Assembly (NCBI GenBank): GCA_021786335.1
Contig: JAJYNM010000065.1
Span: forward strand, 1 to 18,351
Reading direction: 5' to 3'
Source: an archaeon
GTDB taxonomy: Archaea; Thermoproteota; Nitrososphaeria; Nitrososphaerales; UBA183
DNA: 18,351 nucleotides
The notes beneath the pieces are model-generated. The model was given only the letters and a program-made list of their open reading frames with translations. It was not told the origin of the DNA and did not search any database. This document shows, piece by piece, positions 1-7,643 of the stretch (within the stretch, counting starts at the first letter, position 1; each line of letters starts with the position of its first letter). A program made the position numbers and the translations under genes.

Positions 1-76
1 GGCCCTGGGTGGGATTTGAACCCACGATCGAGAGGTCCACAGCCTCCAATGCTAACCAAACTGCACCACCAGGGCC
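1..76 (-). tRNA. tRNA-His (anticodon GTG)
   Basis: The reverse strand folds as a complete cloverleaf. The acceptor 5' strand GGCCCTGG pairs with 3' CCAGGGCC, which includes the extra G-1 opposite C73 that marks histidine tRNAs. The anticodon stem GGAGG/CCTCT closes the loop CTGTGGA, so the anticodon is GTG. The T arm is GTGGG-TTCAAAT-CCCAC and the D arm contains GGTTAGC. G-1 is encoded in the genome. There is no intron in the anticodon loop. Whether CCA is encoded cannot be seen because position 1 is C73. The gene is divergent from the biotin ligase. Confidence 0.96.
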
Positions 77-140
77 ACTAGGTGCGGCAGTGCGGTCGGC
101 CGTCTTTATGTCTTAAGTCGTTCCCCTCCACATCGAGCGC

Positions 141-150
141 AAAGCATATC
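141..150 (+). promoter_or_regulatory. TATA-like box of the biotin ligase gene
   Basis: AAAGCATATC has a TATA-like core (CATATC) centred about 27 bases before the ATG at 175, preceded by a purine-rich BRE-like stretch. This spacing puts transcription start on or next to the A of the ATG, so the mRNA would be leaderless. It also favours ATG 175 over the longer in-frame ORF that opens at 82. Confidence 0.45.
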
Positions 151-174
151 GAAGCGCAGCGCCAGCGGCAGCCA

Positions 175-915
175 ATGGTTCGCTGGTCGTTCACGGAACT
201 CGACACCGTGGGCTCCACGCAAGAGGTGGCCAGGGAGCACGCTGCCAAGGGGGCTCCTGAGGGGACTACCATAGTGGCGAAGGCTCAGACATCGGGGACA
301 GGACGCTTAGGGAGGACCTGGGTCTCCCCCGTCGGAGGGCTGTACATGTCGTTCATACTGCGCCCCAACGGACTCTCTCGACCCGAGCTCATCACACTGG
401 TCGCCGCGGCCGCAGCCGTCGAAGGGATCAAAGGCGCGACGGGCCTTGAGCCGAAGATCAGGTGGCCGAACGACCTCACGTTAAGGACGAGGAAGCTTGG
501 CGGGATAATCGCGGAAGCCTCGTCACTCGGGTCTGAGGTGGACTGGGTCGTCGTCGGGGTCGGGTTAAACTGCAACGCGCCTCCACCTAAGATGGCAGGC
601 GTCGAGGCCGAGTCGACTAGCATAGGTCAGGAGCTGGGGAAGGAGGTAGTGATACGGGACATCATGAGCTCAATCCTGGCTTCGTTCGCAGCTCTTTACG
701 AACGTTGGAAGTCAGGCGAGGACCTGCAGGAGGAATGGGCGAGCCGAGTCGGGACCATAGGGAAGGAGGTCTCCATCAAGCTGAAAACTGAAGAAAACCC
801 GTTTGCATGCGTCGCCGAGGATATCGACGCTGAGGGGAACTTGGTCGTCTCCTTCGAGGGGGAGTCGATCGCTGTCAGCGCGAGAGACCTCGAATGGCTC
901 CGTGAGAGGTGTTAG
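175..915 (+). CDS. birA: Biotin--[acetyl/propionyl-CoA carboxylase] ligase
   Basis: This 246-aa protein activates biotin with ATP and transfers it to the lysine of the carboxylase carrier protein. It shows the BirA/LplA catalytic core in order: the biotin-binding loop GTGRLGRTW (about residues 42-50), RWPNDL, KLGGIIAE and VVVGVGLNC. A short C-terminal SH3-like beta domain (about residues 195-246) follows. There is no N-terminal helix-turn-helix, so it should be a pure ligase and not a repressor. The loop reads GTGRLGR where GRGR is usual, a conservative difference. ATG 175 is chosen over the longer ORF from 82 because the homologous protein begins here and a TATA-like box lies 27 bases upstream. 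Its substrate, the ESMKME carrier, is encoded about 3.5 kb downstream on the same strand. Confidence 0.92.
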   Translation: MVRWSFTELDTVGSTQEVAREHAAKGAPEGTTIVAKAQTSGTGRLGRTWVSPVGGLYMSFILRPNGLSRPELITLVAAAAAVEGIKGATGLEPKIRWPNDLTLRTRKLGGIIAEASSLGSEVDWVVVGVGLNCNAPPPKMAGVEAESTSIGQELGKEVVIRDIMSSILASFAALYERWKSGEDLQEEWASRVGTIGKEVSIKLKTEENPFACVAEDIDAEGNLVVSFEGESIAVSARDLEWLRERC

Positions 916-968
916 CGGTTCGTCAATCGACTATGGAGCTCGGGTTCTCGCCCCCCATTTGCTCCACG

Positions 969-976
969 CTTTTAAT
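969..976 (+). promoter_or_regulatory. TATA box of the carboxylase operon
   Basis: CTTTTAAT is centred about 27 bases upstream of the TTG at 1000, within an 84-base intergenic gap. It predicts a leaderless transcript beginning at or one base before the TTG codon. That supports TTG 1000 as the true start over the in-frame ATG at 1030. Confidence 0.55.
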
Positions 977-999
977 GGCCGGGCCGAAGAGATTCAGAA

Positions 1000-2541
1000 T
1001 TGAGCGGTACCGAAAGAAGCCTCGATGAGATGAACCGAGCCGCCGAACTCGGCGGCGGGCAGCAGAGGATCGACGACCAGCACAAGAAGGGGAAGCTGAC
1101 CGCGCGCGAAAGGATCGAACTCCTCCTGGACCAGGGGTCGTTCAACGAGTTGGACAAGTTCGTCACCCATAGGGCGGCCGACCTCGGGATGGACAGGTCG
1201 CACCCCCTCGGTGACGGCGTGGTCACTGGCTATGGGAAGATAAACGGCAGGCTCGTCTACGTCTACGCCCACGACTTCACCATCTTCGGAGGGTCTCTAG
1301 GTGAGGCGCTCATGAAGAAGGTGACCAAGACCATGGACCTCGCTCTGAAGAACGGCGCCCCGGTCGTCGGCCTGAACGACTCGGGGGGTGCCAGGATCCA
1401 GGAAGGCGTCTCCAGCCTTGCGGGGGTGAGCGAGATGTTCTTCAGGAACACCTTGGCCTCGGGCGTCATACCACAGATCAGCGCCGTCCTTGGGCCGAGC
1501 GCAGGAGCCGCGGTCTACTCGCCGGCGATGACCGATTTCATCTTCATGGTGAAAGGAACAGGCCAGATGTTCGTTACCGGACCCGACGTGGTGAAGGCGG
1601 CCCTGGGGGAGACCGTGACCTTCGAGGACCTCGGGGGGGCTGTGGTGCATTCGACCCAGAGCGGCGTGGCCCACTTCATGTACGACAGCGAAAGGGCGTG
1701 CCTCGCATCCATCAGGGCACTGCTCTCCTACCTCCCTCAAAACAACGCCGAGTCTCCGCCTGCTGTCGAGTGGAAGGAGGCTGTTGGAGCAGACCACGAG
1801 CTTGACTCGCTCGCTCCTGCCGAGCCGTACAGGGCATATGACATCAGGGAAATCGTCGAAAGGCTCGTCGACCGGGATAGCTTCATGGAAGTGCACGCCG
1901 GTTGGGCCCAGAACATCGTAATCGGCTTCGGCCGGTTAGCTGGCAACAGCGTTGGGGTCGTGGCGAACCAACCGCTAGTCATCGGAGGCGCCCTCGACGT
2001 GGACAGCTCGGTCAAGGCAGCCAGATTCGTCCGCTTCTGTGACGCGTTCAACATACCTGTCCTCACCATAGTCGATGTCCCTGGCTACCTCCCAGGCACT
2101 GACCAGGAACAAAGGGGGCTGATACGCCACGGCTGCAAGCTCCTCTATGCGTACTGCGAGGCGACAGTTCCCAAGGTGACGCTGATCGTGAAGAAAGCAT
2201 ACGGGGGGGCCTACTGTGCGATGGGGTCGAAGTACAGCAGGGCTGATATCAACTACGCCTGGCCTGGCGCTGAGATCGCTGTCATGGGCCCGGAAGGCGC
2301 GACGAACATCATCTATAGGAAGGAGCTGGAGGCGTCCTCCGATCCCGTCGCCCTCAGGAAGCAGCTTGCGTCCGAGTACCGGCAGAAGTTCGCAAACCCC
2401 TACGTTGCTGCGAGCAGGGGGATAATCGACGAAGTGATAGCCCCGTCCACGACGAGGACCAAACTGATCTCGGCCTTCGAGTCGCTGGCAAACAAGAGCG
2501 AGTTCAGGCCGCCAAAGAAGCACGGCAACGTACAGCTGTGA
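1000..2541 (+). CDS. pccB: Acyl-CoA carboxylase carboxyltransferase (beta) subunit
   Basis: This 513-aa subunit moves carboxylate from carboxybiotin to acetyl-CoA or propionyl-CoA, giving malonyl- or methylmalonyl-CoA. The N-terminal signature GKLTARERIELLLD, the first crotonase-like half (LNDSGGARIQEGV, GPSAGAAVYSPA) and the second half (VDVPGYLPGTDQE, KKAYGGAYCAMGSK, WPGAEIAVMG) are all present. Length is normal for PccB/AccD5-type proteins. Residue 406, just after GGAY, is Cys; the equivalent position is Asp in Streptomyces PccB and Ile in AccB and affects acetyl/propionyl preference, so substrate choice is open. In archaea such enzymes serve propionate metabolism or the 3-hydroxypropionate/4-hydroxybutyrate cycle. 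The start is TTG, supported by the TATA position. Biotin carboxylase follows after 7 bases. Confidence 0.93.
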   Translation: MSGTERSLDEMNRAAELGGGQQRIDDQHKKGKLTARERIELLLDQGSFNELDKFVTHRAADLGMDRSHPLGDGVVTGYGKINGRLVYVYAHDFTIFGGSLGEALMKKVTKTMDLALKNGAPVVGLNDSGGARIQEGVSSLAGVSEMFFRNTLASGVIPQISAVLGPSAGAAVYSPAMTDFIFMVKGTGQMFVTGPDVVKAALGETVTFEDLGGAVVHSTQSGVAHFMYDSERACLASIRALLSYLPQNNAESPPAVEWKEAVGADHELDSLAPAEPYRAYDIREIVERLVDRDSFMEVHAGWAQNIVIGFGRLAGNSVGVVANQPLVIGGALDVDSSVKAARFVRFCDAFNIPVLTIVDVPGYLPGTDQEQRGLIRHGCKLLYAYCEATVPKVTLIVKKAYGGAYCAMGSKYSRADINYAWPGAEIAVMGPEGATNIIYRKELEASSDPVALRKQLASEYRQKFANPYVAASRGIIDEVIAPSTTRTKLISAFESLANKSEFRPPKKHGNVQL

Positions 2542-2548
2542 GGTCCGC

Positions 2549-4063
2549 TTGTTCGACAATGTACTCATAGCCAACCGAGGAGAGATAGCGGTCCGGATAA
2601 TCAGGACATGCAAGCTCCTCGGCGTCAATACCGTAGCAGTCTACTCGGACGTCGACGCCGAGGCCCTCCACGTCAGGCTAGCCGACAAGGCAGTCCGAAT
2701 AGGCTCCGCGGACCCCGGAGACAGTTACCTGAACATAGACAAGCTGGTCCAGGCCGCCTCCGATGCCGGAGCAGACGCCCTCCATCCTGGCTACGGATTC
2801 GTCTCCGAGAACTGGAACCTGGCTGAGAAGTGCCGCCAGGCCGGAATCAAGTTCATCGGCCCCAAGCCGAGGACCCTCGTCTTAGCAGGGAACAAGGTCG
2901 ACTGCAAGAGGATAGCGAAGGGGGCCGGGGTCCCTGTCATCGACGGGGGCGAGTCGGTCTTCTACACTCCAGAAGGAGTCTTGGAGGCCGCCAGGGAACT
3001 CGGCTACCCTGTCCTCCTCAAGGCCGCCTTCGGGGGAGGGGGGAGGGGCATCAGGGAGGCTTCCGATGACAGGCAGCTCCTCCAGGCCTTCGGGCTGGCC
3101 ACCACCGAGATGAAGCGCTCCTTGGGGAAGACTGGGTTGTTCGTCGAGAAGCTCGTGAAGCCAGCCAGGCACATCGAGGTGCAGATAGTCTCTGACGGGA
3201 GAGGGAAGGTCATCCACCTCGGCGAGAGGGAGTGCAGCATACAGAGGAGGCACCAGAAGCTGCTGGAAATCACCCCCGCCCCGGGCCTCGACGAACTGGC
3301 AAGGATGCGCGTGGCGGAGTACGCGGTCAGCCTCGCAAAGGCGTTGAGCTACGAGAATGTGGGGACCGTCGAGTTCCTCATGGACGCAGACCAGAACTTC
3401 TACTTCATCGAGGTGAACTCCCGCCTCCAGGTGGAGCACCCCATCACAGAGATGAGGGCGGGGGTAGACCTGGTCAAGGAGCAGCTTGAGATAGCGGCAG
3501 GGGAAGGAATCGATTACGCGCAGGACGACGTCGAACTCAAGGGAGCCGCCATGCAGTGCAGGATAAACGCCGAGGACCCAGGGGCAGGCTTCGCCCCCTC
3601 AAGCGGGAGGATTGAGAGGCTGTTCTTCCCGGGGGGCGCCGGCGTCCGGGTAGACACTGCACTGTACCAGGGGTACGTCGTCCCTGAGTACTATGACTCC
3701 CTTCTGGCCAAACTCGTGGTCAGGGGCTCCGACCTGGAAGACGCCAGGAAGAGGATGGCGCTAGCCCTCTCAGAGTTCGAGATAGAGGGCCCGAAGACGA
3801 CGATACCCCTGCAGAGGTTCATAGTGGCGCACGAAGAGTTCGCAAAGTGGAACCTCAACGTCGAATTCCTCCAGGAGAACAGGGTGCTCGAGTCGTTCTC
3901 AGAACACGCTGCAGCTGCCAGGGCAGAGCTGGCAGTGCAGGGAGCGGCCGTCGCCGCCGCGCTATTGGATTCTGGGGTAGCAGTCGGAGGGACACTGGGC
4001 GGCGCGCCGACCTCGACCAGGCGCCGCGCGACACAGGAGGGGAGGCAGTTCGACGCGCTATGA
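2549..4063 (+). CDS. accC: Acyl-CoA carboxylase biotin carboxylase subunit
   Basis: This 504-aa ATP-grasp enzyme carboxylates carrier-bound biotin using bicarbonate and ATP. Residues align with E. coli AccC almost number for number: K116, K158, the glycine-rich loop AFGGGGRG (160-167), E288, N290, R292, Q294, E296 and R338. The N-terminal (MFDNVLIANRGEIAVR), ATP-grasp and C-terminal (about 330-445) domains are complete. A low-complexity Ala/Gly/Arg tail of about 50 residues follows and carries no biotinyl domain. The start is TTG with a GAGGT ribosome-binding site four bases upstream that overlaps the end of the previous gene, so it is translated from the carboxylase operon mRNA. The reading frame ends in TGA at 4061-4063, inside the presumed start region of the biotin-carrier gene. 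Confidence 0.94.
   Translation: MFDNVLIANRGEIAVRIIRTCKLLGVNTVAVYSDVDAEALHVRLADKAVRIGSADPGDSYLNIDKLVQAASDAGADALHPGYGFVSENWNLAEKCRQAGIKFIGPKPRTLVLAGNKVDCKRIAKGAGVPVIDGGESVFYTPEGVLEAARELGYPVLLKAAFGGGGRGIREASDDRQLLQAFGLATTEMKRSLGKTGLFVEKLVKPARHIEVQIVSDGRGKVIHLGERECSIQRRHQKLLEITPAPGLDELARMRVAEYAVSLAKALSYENVGTVEFLMDADQNFYFIEVNSRLQVEHPITEMRAGVDLVKEQLEIAAGEGIDYAQDDVELKGAAMQCRINAEDPGAGFAPSSGRIERLFFPGGAGVRVDTALYQGYVVPEYYDSLLAKLVVRGSDLEDARKRMALALSEFEIEGPKTTIPLQRFIVAHEEFAKWNLNVEFLQENRVLESFSEHAAAARAELAVQGAAVAAALLDSGVAVGGTLGGAPTSTRRRATQEGRQFDAL
4035..4045 (+). promoter_or_regulatory. Strong Shine-Dalgarno site before the biotin-carrier gene
   Basis: AGGAGGGGAGG lies inside the 3' end of the biotin carboxylase gene. 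Its last GGAGG ends 7 bases before an in-frame ACG codon at 4053. The first in-frame GTG of the carrier gene is 142 bases further on. The ATG at 4060 is out of frame and hits TGA after two codons. The site therefore argues for initiation near 4053-4065. Confidence 0.5.
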
Positions 4064-4553
4064 GCTGAGCGGCGGCGGCGAGCACTACTCGGTCGATCTC
4101 GTCAAGGCCGGAGAGGACTACGAAGCGACAGTCTCAGGCAGAAGCTACAGGCTGGGGCTGAAGCACGGGGCCACGCCGGGCTCGTTCGTGGCCGAGTTCT
4201 CCAGCAAACCCATTCGTGTGACAGTCGTCGAAGCAAACCCCAACCGAGTGGAACTCGTCATCGGTGGCGAACGCTTCGTCTACCGTACCAAGGCGTCGAC
4301 CGCCGAGCAGAGGCCAAGTACCCTCTCCTCCCCCAGGGATGCCGGCGTTGTCCTGGCCCCCATGCCAGGCAGGGTAACCGGGGCCCTAGTGAAGGAGGGG
4401 GAGCAGGTGAAGGCAGGCGACCCTCTCGTGACCATCGAATCCATGAAGATGGAGGTGGCGGTCAGAGCGGACCGTGACGGAGTGGTCGCAGAGATCCTGG
4501 CGAAGGAAGGCGCTGCGGTGAAGCGCGGCCAGGGCCTCGTACGGCTGAGCTAG
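4053..4553 (+). CDS. accB: Biotin carboxyl carrier protein of acyl-CoA carboxylase (start unusual)
   Basis: This protein carries biotin between biotin carboxylase and carboxyltransferase. The C-terminal biotinyl domain contains APMPGRV and ESMKMEV; the biotinylated lysine is the codon at 4446-4448. ESMKM replaces the commoner EAMKM. Good coding sequence continues upstream of the first conventional start (GTG 4188): the frame reads RYELSGGGEHYSVDL and then DYEATVSGRSYRLGLK, typical of the N-terminal part of archaeal carrier proteins. No ATG, GTG or TTG occurs in that frame back to the stop at 3978. Either translation begins at ACG 4053, 7 bases after a strong Shine-Dalgarno site, or a base is wrong or missing near 4053-4065. 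I place the start at 4053 provisionally. It shares its CTAG stop with the convergent peroxiredoxin. Confidence 0.8.
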   Translation, partial: TRYELSGGGEHYSVDLVKAGEDYEATVSGRSYRLGLKHGATPGSFVAEFSSKPIRVTVVEANPNRVELVIGGERFVYRTKASTAEQRPSTLSSPRDAGVVLAPMPGRVTGALVKEGEQVKAGDPLVTIESMKMEVAVRADRDGVVAEILAKEGAAVKRGQGLVRLS

Positions 4554-5017
4554 AGTGCCTTTCTCACGGCTCCGAAGTCAGGATACGACCCCGGGTTCTC
4601 CCCTATCCACATGTACTCGATTCTCCCTGATCCGTCCAGTACGAAGATCGCCCGATTGGAGCTTTCGTATCCCTTCAGTCCAGCCAGGTCGTTCCATCCC
4701 ACGTCGTACGCTTTGATCGCCTCGCGCTTGTAATCGCTGAGGAGGGGGAATCTAAGGCGGTACTTGTCCGAGAACGCCTTGTTGGCGAAGGGGGAGTCGA
4801 CGGAGATTCCCACCACCTTCGCGCCTAGCTTCTGAAGCTCCGCGTTCATGTCGCTGAGCTCGCACATCTCCTTCGTGCACACGCCGGTGAAAGCGCCGGG
4901 ATAGAACGCGATGATAGTTTTCTTGCCCTGGGACAGGAACTCTCCCAACTCCCTTACCTTCAGGTTCGCGTCGTAGAGAGAGAACTTCGGTGCAGCGTCT
5001 CCTACTTTGAGCATCAT
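4550..5017 (-). CDS. bcp: Peroxiredoxin, PrxQ/BCP type
   Basis: This thiol peroxidase of 155 aa reduces hydrogen and organic peroxides. It contains the thioredoxin-fold signature PGAFTGVCTKEMC. Cys47 is the peroxidatic residue, and Cys52, four residues between, is the candidate resolving cysteine as in PrxQ/BCP enzymes. FYP (38-40), VVGISVDSPF and the DGSGRIEY turn are also family-like. There is no signal peptide, so it is cytosolic. The start is ATG 5017 (a second ATG follows at once); the ORF upstream of it is non-coding in appearance, and a T-rich TATA-like box sits about 25 bases before it. It is divergent from the phosphodiesterase gene and converges on the biotin-carrier gene. Confidence 0.92.
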   Translation of the reverse strand: MMLKVGDAAPKFSLYDANLKVRELGEFLSQGKKTIIAFYPGAFTGVCTKEMCELSDMNAELQKLGAKVVGISVDSPFANKAFSDKYRLRFPLLSDYKREAIKAYDVGWNDLAGLKGYESSNRAIFVLDGSGRIEYMWIGENPGSYPDFGAVRKAL

Positions 5018-5038
5018 GACCGGGTAGAGGATCGCCAC

Positions 5039-5046
5039 GTAAAAAT
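5039..5046 (-). promoter_or_regulatory. TATA-like box of the peroxiredoxin gene
   Basis: On the minus strand ATTTTTAC lies about 25 bases upstream of ATG 5017, predicting leaderless initiation. It falls in the 132-base divergent gap between the peroxiredoxin and the phosphodiesterase. Confidence 0.45.
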
Positions 5047-5119
5047 CCTGCGGCCAGCCTGACGAGGGAGCGTGGTTCGAGCCGGCTTCAAGGAGACGCA
5101 CGGAGGAGTCCTCGCAACG

Positions 5120-5127
5120 CATATGTG
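5120..5127 (+). promoter_or_regulatory. TATA-like box of the phosphodiesterase gene
   Basis: CATATGTG is centred about 27 bases before ATG 5150, again fitting a leaderless transcript. It decides against the longer ORF opening at 5072 and the ATG at 5123, which lies inside the box itself. Confidence 0.45.
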
Positions 5128-5149
5128 GAAGGGGTTACGGCTGCCAAGG

Positions 5150-6394
5150 ATGCTCCCGCCTGGCTCCATCAGGCCTGACTACGAGGGAAACTGCCTGTCC
5201 AACGTCCCATCTACAGTGTTGACCCTCCTGGGCAAGCGGTCGAATCGGCCCACCCTCCCCCATGACGCCTTGGAAGGGGTCGAGACTTCAGGCGCGGAGA
5301 ACGTGATCCTGATGGTCTGTGACGGGCTGGGGATGAACGAATGGCTACGGAAGCCCGCGACCGGGTTCTTCGGGACGCTTTCAAAGAAAGGAGCAGTCAA
5401 ACCGATCACCACCGTCTTCCCCTCGACCACGGCCGCTGCGGTCACGACCGTCAGCACCGGACTTACCCCACAGGAACACGGACTCCCGGAATGGTATGTC
5501 TACATGGAAGAACTCGGGGAGGTCGTAGTCGCCCTCCCGTTCACCAGGGTCGGGGAGAGAGGCACGGACACTCTGAAGGGAATCCTGCCAGCGAAGACCC
5601 TGATTGACGACACCACTATCTTCCAGCAGGCCGGGGACGGGGTAAGCTGCACGTCGTTCGTCGGCAGGGGGCTGGCAAGGACTGTCTACACCAGGGTCTC
5701 AAGAGCCGGGTCAGAGGTGGCCCCCTACACATCTTCATCTGACCTCGCCGTATCCCTGCGGCGACATGTCGAGAAGGCGCGGGGGAAGAACCTCATCTAT
5801 GTGTATTGGAGCTATGTAGACACCATCGAGCACATCTATGGCCCTGGGACTGACGAAGCACGCGTCGAGACGTCGCTCATCTCCCATGCCCTCCAAGAAG
5901 GCTTCCTCGGGAAGCTCGACAGAGAAGCGGCGAAGCGGACCCTGGTCATTCTGACCGCAGACCACGGCCAGTTGCGCGTCCGGCCGGAGAACACCTTGTA
6001 CATGAACCGGTGGGGGAAGCTCAAAAGGAGCCTCAGAAAGAGCCCGAAGGGGAAGCCGATCCCTCCCTGGGGGAGCGCGAGAGATGCCTACCTTGCGATC
6101 GAGGAGGGAAAGGTCGACGAGACGAAGGCCTACCTCCAGGAAAGGCTCGACGGTGTCGCAACAGTCATGGAGACAGAAGAGGCGATCCGAGATGGGCTCT
6201 TCGGCATCAACAAGCCGAGCAAGAGGTTCCGCAGGAGGGTCGGGGACCTGATGATACTTCCGCATGACAACAAGACGGTATGGTACAGATACGCGGAGGG
6301 GGACGCGCTCAGCCTCAGAGGCCACCACGGCGGGCTCGCCCAAGAAGAGATGACGATACCCCTCGCAGCAGCCAGGCTGTCGGACCTCGGGTAG
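5150..6394 (+). CDS. Alkaline-phosphatase-superfamily phosphodiesterase/nucleotide pyrophosphatase
   Basis: This 414-aa protein belongs to the type I phosphodiesterase/nucleotide pyrophosphatase group. Metal and catalytic motifs appear in order: VCDGLG (first metal Asp), VFPSTTAAAVTTVSTG (Thr nucleophile), HGLPEWY, YWSYVDTIEH (Asp and His ligands), LTADHGQ (Asp-His pair) and RGHHGG (last His). It should hydrolyse phosphodiester or phosphate bonds using two metal ions, probably zinc. The physiological substrate cannot be read from the sequence. No signal peptide or membrane helix is visible from ATG 5150, so it is predicted cytosolic, unlike many secreted relatives. It ends 16 bases before the stop of the convergent transporter gene. 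Confidence 0.85.
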   Translation: MLPPGSIRPDYEGNCLSNVPSTVLTLLGKRSNRPTLPHDALEGVETSGAENVILMVCDGLGMNEWLRKPATGFFGTLSKKGAVKPITTVFPSTTAAAVTTVSTGLTPQEHGLPEWYVYMEELGEVVVALPFTRVGERGTDTLKGILPAKTLIDDTTIFQQAGDGVSCTSFVGRGLARTVYTRVSRAGSEVAPYTSSSDLAVSLRRHVEKARGKNLIYVYWSYVDTIEHIYGPGTDEARVETSLISHALQEGFLGKLDREAAKRTLVILTADHGQLRVRPENTLYMNRWGKLKRSLRKSPKGKPIPPWGSARDAYLAIEEGKVDETKAYLQERLDGVATVMETEEAIRDGLFGINKPSKRFRRRVGDLMILPHDNKTVWYRYAEGDALSLRGHHGGLAQEEMTIPLAAARLSDLG

Positions 6395-6410
6395 CGCGTC
6401 TGTCCTGGGC

Positions 6411-7622
6411 CTAGCGGACCTTCGTCTTCGTCTCCACGGCGAGTAGGATCACTGCGGCACTCCCCGCCAGGGCCGCCGCATAGGCGTATGAGCCGAACTG
6501 GCTGAATGTGAAGATTGCCCCCATGACCAGGTTAGAGGTGAAGATCCCGAGCGCCCTGCTCGAGCTCAGCCGGCCCAGGCCGCTCGAAAGATTCCCTGCT
6601 TTCGTCAGGGTCGACGTGAGGACAGGCTCGAATGTCTCCACAGATCCCGTCGCGAACCCCAGCCCTGCAGCCCCAAGATAGTATAACCCAAGGCCAAAGT
6701 GAAGGGCATAGGACGCGCCGATGACGAGGGACGACAGGGCGGCCAGGAGGTATCCGAGGGTCCAGAGGGTCCGGAGCGGCCGCTTTGAGCGGGCCGAACC
6801 AAGGAGGTAGCCTGCGCCGGCAGACACTCCGAGGTAGATGCCGAAAGCAAGGATCCCGAGCACCGCGCTCCCCTGGGACTGCGCTACGGTGATTATGGGG
6901 AACCCCAACGCATAGTAGCTGAACCCGAACAGCATAGCTGATACGAGGAGCCACCTGAAGACGAATCTGTTCTCCTTCTCCTGGCGCTCCTCGCCCTCTG
7001 GTCCCGCCGAAGGCATGTTCGCGGCACGGAACGCGGGATGGGGCGTCGTCCTCGCAAAGGCGAGGGCCAGGCTGGACGCGAATATCGGAATCATCGTAAC
7101 TAGGACGATATCGTCCAGAGGCGCTCCAAGGAGAACGAGAACGATTGAGTAAATCACCGCGATCATCCCTCCCCCCACGTCAAGGGCGTGCAGGAAACCG
7201 AAGACCTTCGACCTGTGGGCAGGGTCCGAGACTTCGACCAGCCACGCCCTCCTCGCAGGGGTGCGGAAGTACCTGGCCCACCACCCGAAGACGAAGAAGG
7301 CTCCGACGAAGACGACGTTCGGGAAGAGGACGCTGACTGACATCAACGGTATCAGCAGGTTCCCAGCGAGCGAGATTGCTTTCTTGCCATGCCTGTCCCC
7401 CATCTCCCCCCCGACCAGCGAGAAGAGAGAGCCTACGCCAAAACTGAGCGCGAGGAGGATTCCATATACGTAAGCCGGTTCGCCCAGCCGGATGACTATG
7501 AGGAGGGGGAACACCGCCGTAACAGCCTGGTAGCCCATATCGGCGAAAAAAGCGGACAAGGAGAGGAGCAGGACGTCCCGTGTGAGCCATCCGCCCCCTG
7601 AAGAGACCTGTGCCTGGTTCAT
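6411..7622 (-). CDS. Major facilitator superfamily transporter
   Basis: This 403-aa membrane protein has about twelve hydrophobic helices in two bundles. The first bundle includes DVLLLSLSAFFADMGYQAV and the loop-2/3 motif GGEMGDRHGKKAIS, a good match to MFS motif A. A charged central loop (EGEERQEKENRF) separates the halves. The substrate is unknown; the sequence is more like drug/proton antiporters and permeases than sugar carriers. ATG 7622 lies 21 bases after the lipoate-ligase-like gene, so it is probably the last gene of a three-gene operon. A GAGGT sits about 18 bases upstream, rather far for a ribosome-binding site. Confidence 0.85.
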   Translation of the reverse strand: MNQAQVSSGGGWLTRDVLLLSLSAFFADMGYQAVTAVFPLLIVIRLGEPAYVYGILLALSFGVGSLFSLVGGEMGDRHGKKAISLAGNLLIPLMSVSVLFPNVVFVGAFFVFGWWARYFRTPARRAWLVEVSDPAHRSKVFGFLHALDVGGGMIAVIYSIVLVLLGAPLDDIVLVTMIPIFASSLALAFARTTPHPAFRAANMPSAGPEGEERQEKENRFVFRWLLVSAMLFGFSYYALGFPIITVAQSQGSAVLGILAFGIYLGVSAGAGYLLGSARSKRPLRTLWTLGYLLAALSSLVIGASYALHFGLGLYYLGAAGLGFATGSVETFEPVLTSTLTKAGNLSSGLGRLSSSRALGIFTSNLVMGAIFTFSQFGSYAYAAALAGSAAVILLAVETKTKVR

Positions 7623-7643
7623 CTCAGACGTCTTCGGCCGACC

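Noticed and set aside
1..76. tRNA-His as an integration site of a mobile element
   Set aside because: No integrase, no repeated tRNA 3' end elsewhere in the window, and the adjacent genes are housekeeping.
3981..4190. Biotin carboxylase and carrier protein as one fusion split by a frameshift
   Set aside because: The carrier frame before about 4053 looks like out-of-frame sequence, while biotin carboxylase has a normal archaeal length and its own stop. Separate genes are more likely.
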